Positions 43,658 through 54,700 of a DNA stretch of 64,000 nucleotides are shown one piece after another. The DNA lies in the NCBI GenBank assembly GCA_026874595.1, contig CM049308.1:18412001-18476000 (forward strand), written 5' to 3'. Position numbers and translations under genes: made by a program. The notes beneath the pieces are model-generated. The model searched no databases and was not told where the DNA came from. It was given only the letters and a program-made list of their open reading frames with translations. Numbering within the stretch: the first letter of the stretch is position 1; every line of letters begins with the position of its first letter. This DNA comes from Sipunculus nudus (lineage: Eukaryota; Annelida; Sipuncula; Golfingiida; Sipunculidae).

Positions 43658-46600
43658 TATTTATATTGTTACAGGGTGACATAAAAGCAGACTGAACTGT
43701 CTCACTAGTGAAGCTTGCTTTTCTAGCGAAGCGGTTGGTACGCCGGACTTGTGTGCCACCAACATTGGTTCAAAACCGGGATCTGCCGAATGTTTTCCCC
43801 TGAGCAATTTGTCTTTGAAACAAAATGGAGGCTCGTCCAACGTGACGGTTAAACTTTGTGGCCCAGTGAATAAGCACACCAAAGTATGACTCCTTGGATA
43901 ATATGTCTTGTTCTGAATGCAGAACGCTCTTAAAAGGGGGTGTGTTACGGGGTGATACAGGCCTTGCCTTTTGAAAAAGGCACAGGAGTGAAAAATCACT
44001 CCCCTCATAGAGTTAAGGCGAGTGGTTCACTCGCCTTAAAAATTAAAGAGTTAAAATTTCCCCTCTTATTCATGAATATATCATTATATAGTTCAGTAGG
44101 GTATAATTTACCTTTCTGTGCAGTAACAGGTGAAAAGTGTTTACCCATAAGGTCAACAGATTAACTTATATTGTAATATACAACTAATAACCATAATTTA
44201 AATGTTTACAAAAAAAATTCAATGATCATTTACTAACAGCATAATTTGTATTTTTAAACACTAATAACTAAAATATTTTGGTTGTGATGGCATTATTACA
44301 CATATATTTCAGAATACATTATTCAAAATTAAATATTTACAAACAAATATTTATTTGAGATATTTTTGTTGAAGTTGGGCCGCATGAAATCTCATCAACT
44401 GATGAGTCCCGGGGATACTTCAGTTAATTGGCCCTTTAACATATACGAAGTCTTAACAAATAAAAAGATAAGAAAGAAATTATTATAGGGAGAGGAGAAG
44501 ATAATACCATAAGTGTTGAATTATAGGTATATCAAATGGTATATGAATCGACATGTATGGCCTCTGTGCTAAATCTTTATTATTTAGTAGGTTTGACGGA
44601 AAAACACGTGCGAATGTCGATCTGTTCATTCTTCTTCTTGGTTCAATAAAAAAGTCGATGATACAGTCAATAAAATACAAAATATATATATATTTTTAAA
44701 AAATCTGTACGAATATTGCATCTAGTACCTGAACACTTCTAAAAATCAACTGTTTCCCGTTTGTTAATCTAAATAAAGATATCAGATAGCCGCGTCAAAG
44801 TGTACATTTTTTCGTGGTGCCATGTGTCAGTTGACCATCGCTAAAAACGCTTATTATCAGTTCATATATTGTTCGACAAATGTCAGCTGCAGAAACTGCC
44901 AAGCTTCATTTCAGAAAATAATAATTATAAATAGACCTAACTTGCGCTTTAAGCGGGCCTGACATGTTTTGCAACTTGCTCTTCAACGGCGGGAATTCAT
45001 GTCACATACTGACATAGGGCCTTACTACAGAAAGTGTCGGTTGCGTGAACATACAACAGGTCACAGAAGTCACGAGACGACAAAGGCTTGCACATGCGAA
45101 TATTGACGTGAGGGAATTCCTATTCAAATTAAGGCATGTGACAAATGTATCCAATAGCGCCCGAGAAAGTTCTGAATATTATAAAGAACATAAGACATGC
45201 GCAGAAAACAATTGAGTAGGCCTAATGACGATCTCCGTCTAGACCAGAAGCAGTCATGGATTCCGCAGTTGTGGCAGCGTGTAAGATTATTCGCACGACA
45301 AAGACAAGAAATTAACTAAATTCACTTTAAGTTGTCACGTTTTCATATGTCATAAAAGTTTTGGACTGAAGAGAATCTGTGACGGTCGGAAGTGACAGTT
45401 CCGGTTAAAATCGTTCTTCTGTTAACAGATATTCCATTGTAATTGAAGCCGGACTTGCGGTCAATGTATATAATTCTTAATTATAATTTTGACTGGCGTG
45501 TTTCTTCATTGAATATTACAAAAATTTAAACATATTCTTACAGATTTTAAGGCACCAGGCGACATTTCATCAAGTTGAAGTCGATACCCTCTCAGCTGGT
45601 CAGGCGGTTCCATCAAGCAAACAAATCGTCCAGCTAACAACATGTCTTGCATCAAATACCGGGAGGTTGTTCAATACGTGTAACGGCACTGCTTGGCTGC
45701 AACGGTCTTCTAATTCAAGTACCCGTACCTGCCCAACTCTGGACTTCGAGCTAATCGTTTGAGATCCGAAAAAATTTTTTTGGAAGGCTCTAAATGCCAG
45801 GAGAGCGATTATTAGCTCTCCTAAAGTCTGTTTTAGGCGAGCGATTGCGCACGGAGCGATCGCTCGCCTCAAAAGGCAAGGCCTGGGTGATATAAAAGCA
45901 GACCAAACTGTGTCGCTAGTGAAGCTTGCTTTGCTAGCGAAGCGGTTGGTACACTGGACTTGTGGGCCACCAACATGGGTTGGAAACCGGGATCAGCCAA
46001 ATGTTTTCCTCTGAGCAATTTGTCTTCATAACAATATGCATACATATACAGGGTTCATACAACCCTAGAATATATAATTTTGTTTTCAATACCCTCTAAA
46101 AACATCGTTTTTGTGCATGTTCTCTCGAAAGCCATCAATTATCCGTACTTTTTTTAGCTCAGCTGACTTTCAGTCATGCTGGGCTATAGCAATGGGTCTT
46201 TGTCCGTCGTCCTTCCGCCGTCCGTCCGTTAGCAGGGCACAAATCGTAACCATAGGGGCTAGGGCCATGATCCCTATGCAGTCTTAGAGGTTCTAAAAAG
46301 ATCTCCTTGCAAACCTGAAATTAGGTCACTGCGACCTATATTCTCAAAGTTATGGTGTGTGTTTGCACCCCCCAGAAATAATTCTTTTAGCCAAAATTTT
46401 CATCCCAAACCTTCCATCTTTCACATACAGCTCACCTACCAACAGGGGAAGAACCATAATTATTTTGAGGTCACATGGTCAAAGGTCAAGGTCACAGAAC
46501 CAACTTCTTTGAAAAGCCTGTGGATGCATTTTAAGCCAAACCTTTCATCCCAATTCTTTGATCTTTCACATATAGCTCACCTATTAAGTGGGAGAAGAAT

Positions 46601-49600
46601 CCTATAGATGTTAAGGTCACAAGGTCAAAGGTCAGGGTCACAGGATCCACTTCTTTGAAAAGGTTGTGGACACATTTCAAGCTAGACCTTTCATTCCAAA
46701 CCTTTCAGCACTGATATCGCTTCTCTCCCAACAGGGGAAAAGACCTGTTGATTTTGAGGTCAAAGGTCAAGTTCACAGCACCCTCTTCTTGCGTGGAATC
46801 ATTTTTCAGGCAAACTTTTCAATCTATACTTTCCATCTGTCACATATGGCTTACCTACCAATAGGGGAAGAAGCCTATTGATATTGAGTTCAAAAGGTCA
46901 AAGGTCAATGTCACAATATTGTTCTAAATGCTTGTGAACATATTTCAAGTGAAACTGTTCAACCCAAACCTTCAGTCTTTCACATATGCCACATCTATGC
47001 ATCACTCCGTGTGATTCAAACTTCATATTTATGGGTCTTTTTGCATGAAGAAATAACTAATTGATTTTGAGGTCAGCTGGTCAGGAGGTTAAAGGTTGCA
47101 GGTCTAAGTTATTCACTCATTGGTTGCCAAGTAATTACACCTGGCCAGATGTAATTGGTTAGTAGTTACCCATCATTTAGAAAGAATCCAGTTGATATGT
47201 GGGCAAAAGGCCAAGGTCATAGGTCAGCTCAACTTATTTTGTAGACCATCTCTATTTTTCTTGTATATATAAGCTTGCACTCCAGCTGGTACATCTCAAC
47301 ATGTGGCTGTAATTGTGAGTGACACTGGTGACATATGACTCCCTTTTGTATCAGGCTATTAAGTGATAAGGCTGAGTGATAAGTACCTCGTTACTGCATA
47401 ACAAAACACTGTTGTTGGAATACTTCAGCCAGGAATTAACACTATGAGAGTATAGTATTAAGGTTTAGCTACTGATTTATTAGGTGATGGGAACATTTTG
47501 CTGTTTATTTTATGGAATCATAGCAATAAACGTAGTTTCCTAGATATCTGAATATTTTTATATAAATCACCACATATAAAAGCAAGTGTTTGTTCTCATA
47601 ATATGTGGATGTGTACTTGATTTAGGATTGCTTTATTTTATAACAAGACTTAGTCATGCTTTCTGCATTTCTTTTCTTTCAGGTTTTGCAGTTTACCAAC
47701 CCTGCTGACCCCATTGAAAAGCAGAGTGATAATAAAAAATATTGGACCTACACTTTTACATTTGCATATCTATAAATCTGATATGAGCGCCTGAACATGC
47801 CTTTTGAATTGTTTTGGACATTCATTACTGTAACATCATTTGGAGAATTTGCCCCAGGTTTGGTCTCTTATTGGAGGATGTGTGATATCAAATGTCAGAC
47901 TTGTCAGAAATCCATTTTGTCTGCCAGTTAGCCACCTTAGAAATCCTTCAATTTTTGGTTCAATTTAGAGAATGGTTGTTATCTGATTTCAGACCTGTCA
48001 GAAGTCCAAAATGGCCACCAGGCAACCATCTTTAAATTCCTTTTGATCATATTATCTCAAGAACTGTTAAAGTGAAGGCAGTTGGATGTATATTAATGTA
48101 ATCTTGCAAAGGATTGGGTCAAATATTTCTTAATAAATAGTATCATCATATATGAAAGTTCAGTACAGTTGGCTTGTATTGAATAAAAATTCATACAGAA
48201 GCACCTGTTTCTCAATAATTCTTGCATGGATTTCCTTGATTTTTTGCTATATATTTTGATCTTATATTTCCCCTTTGTGGTATCAGGTAAGCTATGGGAA
48301 TAGTTCTGGATACCTTAACAATCATACATTTTCCTCAGACCATCAATTCACTGTTTTAACCAGACATAGGTGATATATATTTCTGTTGTCCAAGAAAATT
48401 TCAACAAATTGGCAAATTGGTTCTTCAAAATTTGACTGGAAGTTGTGAATCTCAGCCCATGATGTCGCAGGTCATGCTTGGCAGCTGAGCGTCATGACCC
48501 ATGGGTCACTTGTTACAATTGATATTCATGTTCTATTGTGGCATGTGTTAGTACTACCATTCGCATTTGGGGTTTCCTCATGTTTTCTGAATAAGAGGAC
48601 AAGGGATCTTGGAAATTACCAAATCATTTTCTTGAGTTGCACTGCAAAACCACGGTCAGTCTTTGCAGAGCGTTACAGGGCGCCACCAAGCGTTACTGGT
48701 ATACCCGATCTTGTGTGTGCCACGCGGCAATGGCACAGATTTCTGATTTGCTCCAGCTTCTCTGCATGTGTGAAGTTCCTTGCCTCCAATTCGTGTTTTT
48801 CGCATCAAATCACTAACGAACTGTGACAAATCAATTCCTGTTGCTCTGTCAACCGCCGATGTCCAGGATAAAAAAAATGTAGGCTTTGTTAAGCCTAGTA
48901 AGGGAAGTACTGGCTGAGAGGATGACCTGGGTATTTGAGCTGGAATAGAACCACAGTGAGCTTGCCTATTTACAAAAAAATACCCATCACTAAGGGTGCT
49001 AAAGTTTCCTGTCTCATGTTGTGAGATTATGTTTGCTGGAACCAGGGTCGTTATCCTTTTAAATTCTGAAATTTACTCTAAAACTAACAAATTGCCTGCA
49101 GTTTGTGCTATGGTAAAAATAAATGATTTCCTGCGTCATTTCTGATAATAAATCTGACAGTTGTACATCGTGTCTAGTCCTGTGCACACTGCATGTACAT
49201 GCACATGTCTTTGATCCAGTTGGCTTTGCTGACAGCAGGATTTGGAAGCTGAATAACCGTCATCAGACACATGTATTTGTGACATTTGCTGTTATTCAAT
49301 CATAGAAGAATTAGGATGATTCCATAATTGTGTAGGTTGGCAAATAATTATTATTAAAATCCCATTAGAACAAATGACATTATGTGAGCGATAATAGGGA
49401 AAATGACAATAATCTGTAAAGTCATTGTGATATTCATGGAATCAAATTATTATTAAATGATGTCTTTGGGTATCTTTTAGGTAAATTTCCTGCCTTAAAC
49501 AAGGCTTTTCTTCTAAATATGATAAAATATTTAAATATAAAATACTAAAAGTAATAGGTATGATTTATCAAATGAAATATCCAAGTTATATCTTGTACCG

Positions 49601-51690
49601 GTACATTATCTTAAATTTCAGTATTCAAATTAATTTATAGTACATTCCATAAGTGTAAAACAAAGAAAGTAAAAGAAGTTAATGTCTGGTCTTCTCTAAA
49701 GTTCACTATGATGCAATGCTGGCCAACCTGGGAAATCCTGCCATTTAATTTTATTCCTGATTTTACACTTCATTGGTTGGCATACGTGCTTTGTAATGTA
49801 GCAAAGAACATAAAAGTTCACAGTCTTCAAAGCTTGTAAATGTTTAGAAATAAATTTAATATATTCATGAACCTTTCAGATTTAATTTTTCGCCCCCTTG
49901 TACCTGCACCAGGGCTTTTTCCTTGGGCCAAAAGGGGGTTGCTGGGTTCTGCCCCCTCCCTCTTCTGTCTTGACACTTACATCAAACTTTCATCCATGAT
50001 TAACATAAAAACTTTATCCCACAATCGGTTAAGCCAAAGGGTGTTATAGCTATTGTTTCATTTCTAAGTAAAGTAATACTTAGGGTCTTATTTCTATTAC
50101 ATGTTAACATTTCCTTTCTATAACAATAACTATTACTCTGTAAGTCTGTACGATTTTCTATTACATATTGCTATTACCTCATCCTAGTTATTAACGAATA
50201 TATACAACTTTCTCATAATTTTTTGTCCATATATTGCCCTCGAAAGGGAATGGCATACCCTCAAAAATGGTATCTAAATTGGCTCCAGATACCCTCAAAA
50301 AAACTCAATTTTCATTCTGCTTTTGCTGTATGAACCCTGTATATATTATATTTTTGTGAACCTCATAACTTATGAAGTATTAACATTTTGTCCTCGAATT
50401 TGGTACATGACTTATTTCAACCAAGTGCTTGGAAGAGCTAGTAAACCAGTGACCCTGACCATGATCTTCAAGGTCAAATAAGCTGAATTATAGTTGTCTT
50501 GTGATCATACCTTATGAAGTACTACATATTTTTCCCTCAGATTCGACACACAGGTTACTAATGGTACTGATGACCTTCACCTTGATCTTCAAGGTCATAT
50601 CTGCACAATTCAATGATTATTGTGACCCCATAACTTTTGGAGTACCAAAGATTTTTCTTCAATTTTGATATATTTCTTTCTGCAAAAATCTTGTTGAAGT
50701 TCAAAAACTGTTAACCTTAATCTTCAAAGGTCAAATCTGCTGAAATCTGCAGTCTTTGTTTTGAGATTAATTTTACCTCCTCTGTTTTGGGATGGCACAT
50801 CGTGGGGGGGGGGGGGGGGGGGCTATATTTGTTTTTGTGCTGCAAAATCAAAGCCATTCTAATTTTATTATTGAAATTTCAGTAATCTACCTTCAGATGA
50901 AATTTTATATTTATTTTATTTAGTGAATTTTATTGTGACATGTAAGTGACCATTATGTTAGGTTTCACATTTGTACTTTTTCATGCTCTGTTACATTGAA
51001 AGTTCGCATAGGTATTCACTTGCCACTAATTTAGTCATTTGATATTTTCAGTAGTTAATGTGGGCATTATGTGGCTGAACTTCAGCTTTAAGCAAAAGTT
51101 TATATAAGGTGCTGCAAGCCCTGGATATGCCAGTAGGTTTATATAATTCATATCACAATGGATGATACAGTCGCTTCAATTAAGAATTATGTTTAGTTTT
51201 GTCTGTCATTAATTGTAGCCTCGTCAGGTAGGAGACACCACAGTACCTGTTGACACGAGCCAGAAGAATCCAAATGACATTGAGTTTGATAATCTGTACC
51301 TGGACATGAATGGAATCATCCATCCCTGCTGTCATCCTGAAAATAAGTAAGTCAGTCAAAGAAACATACTCTAATACATCAGCTGGTGTGCTTGAAAGGT
51401 GTTAAATATAAGCAGTGTCTAAGGACTTTTTTTGTGTTTGGTTAAAACATCTTTTAACACTCAAAGAAATGCTTTGTAATACTGCCCGCACAAACAGACT
51501 TCTGTAAGATGGTCATTTTTCACCTGTGTCTTTCTTTGTATTTAAAAAAAATTTTTATCAAATTTTTGTTAAGTGCTGAACAAAGAAGAGTTGTAAATTA
51601 TATTGAACAATCAATGGTAGATCAAATTACACTGTTTAATTTTAGTCTGATTTGTACATCGTGCTGAAAGTTTAAGGTAACAGCTGGATA

Positions 51691-51748
<58 letters not shown>

Positions 51749-54700
51749 GCATTGTTAGACTCTTTTTGCTTGAGTATTTATGAAAGAGCAAACATTTTTA
51801 GCTCAGCTGACTAAAAGTCATCTGAGCTATAATTGTGGTCCATTGTCCGTCGTCTGTCCGTCTGTCTGTCTGTCCATCCGTCCGTCCGTCTGGATGTCCG
51901 TCTGTAAGACTGGCACGTTTCGACACCGTTGGATCTACAAATCTGAAATTGGGCATCCAGTTAGATGTCCCCAAAATCTACTACCATGCCAAAAATTGGG
52001 TCAATAGGACTTTGTTCCTTCGAGTTATTAAGGAAAAACCTCAATTTTTTATTAGAAATCTATTTTCACACTTTAGGACTGCCTAATATTAAAACCACTC
52101 ATCTAGTTTTCTTCATATATACCATAAATATTCCTCTATATAGTTCCTATGTACATGCCAGATATTAAGTCAGTATTATATAATTTAAAAAAGTTATGGG
52201 CCCAAACATAATGGACTTTGTAAAAAAATCAGGAAGATATTTGGTCACTTAAGACCGAAAGTGTTAAAGGTTGGGACTTTTTTCCAGTAATACAACTTTA
52301 ATTAATCAAAATTTAATTGTATACCAAAAATTAGATCAAAATCTGTTAAATTTTTTTAAATATTGGCAAAAATATAAAATTGGTACCTTAAATTTTGCCC
52401 AACTTTGGCCACGGCACTTTTTTTCCTGTTAGTACTGTGGATTTAATTTTCACAGCATGTATACATAAGGATTTAATCTGTTAAAATCTGAAATTTGAAA
52501 ATAAAAGCTGCAAAATTAGGCTAGTTATTGAATTTTTTTGGAGGCTCTTGTTGTATTCCCTTACATTGTCAAGCAGTCCACTTTGATGACTGTAGGTCAT
52601 TCAGTGCACATCTCTATGCTCCCCAGGCTGTTGGCATAATTTTAGATGTCCCCAAAATCTCCTACCATACCGAAAATTGGGTCATTAGGACATGTTCCTT
52701 CGAGATATTAAGGAAAAAAAACTCTGTTTTCCATAAAAAAAAGCCATTGTTACACTTCAAGGCTGCCTAATATCAAAACCACTGATCTATTTTTGATCGT
52801 ATTTAGTATTCACATTCTTTCATACATTTTCTATGAACATACCAAAAATTAGGTCAGTATTGGGTATTATTTTGAAGTTATGGGCCAAAACATAATGAAA
52901 TTTTCAATACCTTAAATTTTGTCCAACTTTGGCACTGTTGATTAAATTTTCACAGCATATATACATAAGGATTTAATCTTTTAAAATCTGAAATTTCAAA
53001 GAAATTGATTGGAAAGAATAGCTTTTATTCATCTTTTCATACACCATGTCAAGTGTTGTTTACATCTAGCCCACCTAGTAGTACAGCCTTCACTTGCATT
53101 ATGTAACCCACCCCAGGCAGTTTGCCTTAGGTCAGCCTGGCCACTACCAGCAGGCTTCCCCTCTGCCCTGCACTCCCTCCCCCCCAGATGGTGCATAAAC
53201 TAGATGAATGTTATTATTTTCTGTATTTGATTCATTCTTATTCTAGGCTATGCTACATTTTAGATTTTGTATTGTACCACCAGGGTTACAATGATTAAAG
53301 TGTACATTTAATTGTGTCCACAAAGTGGTGTATTGCTATGAAAGTGTAGATGTTCATCAGATAAGTAATTCCTTTCTTCAGAAGAGTAAAAACTTCACCA
53401 GGTGTGAAATTGACTATTAATTCCAGTAATAAATTAAAACTGGGATAGTAATTAGCACAATGATATTGTTACTTTATTTGAAAAGATGTTTTATTTTATC
53501 AAATTTACTGAATCTTTTATTTTATTTTGGTGAATAAAATTAAGCATGTACTGAAAACTCCAATGTGCAAAACTTTTTAATAGTGATTCAAGGAATATTC
53601 TTGTAGATGCCATGTTGTGGCATTATTTTCTTTTAAATTCAGTTTAAACATTTATGATTTAAAAATAATAAAATATATGTGTATGCATAATATGACCCAA
53701 TAGGAGCTACACTCTGGATATATGATTGCAACTTTTGCAACAATTCTAATATTTTAACTTATAGTTTCAGTTTTTTACTCTGTATATATTATGATTGGAA
53801 CTTTTGCAACAATTCTAATATTCTAACTTATATTTTCAGGTTTTTTTATTAAAAATTTATAAAACCTGTAAATAAAAAAATGATTCAGATGAAAACTTCT
53901 TAATGGAAAAAGTGGATATGCTTAAAAAAAATAGGATTATATATAAACTTAAATGCATTATTCCCTTGGAAGTGAAATAAAGGTAATAGTCCATTCTGTC
54001 CTCTTGCCTGTCCATCTGTAAATTTTCATATGCATCACAGTATCTCAAAATTTTACTGTTTTTCTTCATGAGAGTCTTGTCAGAGTATTAGTTTGCAATT
54101 ATATATTTAGAACTTTACTATAACCAAGTAGGAGGGCCCTTTTCCTCTTAGCTTTTCATATTCTTATGTAAATGAAAAACATTACAATAGAATATTTCTA
54201 CATCCACCTTCGTGCTGCCCTCACTTTTCCCTTCTCTGAACCCCATCCCAAAGTCAGCCTCAGTAAGCAAGAACAAGATGAATCAGATATATTCATACTT
54301 TAATATTTTGTATAACTATTCGTCCATAGGTACCTATGTACATGCCAGAAATTATGTCAATATTGTGGAATATGTAGACATAATGGGCATCACAATAATG
54401 TACCTTGTCAAGACTAAAGAGATATTGTGTCATACAGTCACAAATTCATAAATCACTTCATCAGCATAGTTAATTATAACATCATATCTGTCAAATTGAA
54501 AGCTTGCAGACTACCACACACTTTAGATCCTTCAACAAATAGCCTTATCATCATTCTACTACTGCTTATTACTGCTGTCATTGCATTCATATTTGCTCAA
54601 ATATATCACAGTTTTCAACCCCTCCTAAATAAATAAAAAATACACCACTATATTTGACTCTATTAATCCATCAGTCAGGTAATTTTATTTATCATTTACT

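Larger units (their letters stand above)
43667..46033 (+). mobile_element. TRIM (miniature LTR retrotransposon) with tRNA-like LTR
   Basis: Two terminal direct repeats, 43667-43822 (156 bp) and 43943-46033 (155 bp once an insertion is removed), both start TGTTAC and end AACA. The internal part is only 120 bp. It has a candidate primer-binding site (TGGAGGCTCGTCC, 43826) three bases after the first repeat and a purine tract (AAAAGGGGGTG, 43932) directly before the second. ATAT borders both outer ends, a possible target duplication. There is no gag or pol, so the element would depend on proteins from elsewhere. The repeats differ at about 20 positions, so it is old. Confidence 0.75.
46049..50339. 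mobile_element. 4.3-kb TIR element carrying a nested family-1 copy
   Basis: Perfect 13-bp inverted ends, CAGGGTTCATACA, flanked by TATA on both sides. The CAGGG start is typical of hAT-type ends, but an 8-bp duplication is not evident. The family-1 element 46150-48514 lies inside. The remaining 1.9 kb (48515-50339) is AT-rich with short frames only and has degenerate ACCCTCAAAA motifs near each end. No transposase was recognised. Confidence 0.65.
38116..51218 (+). other. XRN2 intron 1 (13.1 kb, repeat-filled)
   Basis: Bounded by donor GTGAGA and acceptor TTGTAG. It contains most of the window's (TA)n tracts, two inverted-arm structures, a TRIM with nested transposon, a 4.3-kb TIR element and a family-1 element. 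No exon of another gene could be supported in it. Confidence 0.85.

Noticed and set aside
43721-43790. A functional tRNA gene
   Set aside because: Boxes A and B are present but the acceptor and anticodon stems do not close, and the same sequence recurs as part of a direct repeat.
45600-45872. The 90-codon minus-strand frame in the hAT-like element
   Set aside because: It overlaps the terminal inverted repeat and palindromic GCGAGCGATCGC tract and has no splice or start context.
48494-48826. The 110-codon plus-strand frame as a transposase
   Set aside because: It begins in the 3' end of the family-1 element, crosses its border, and shows no catalytic motif.
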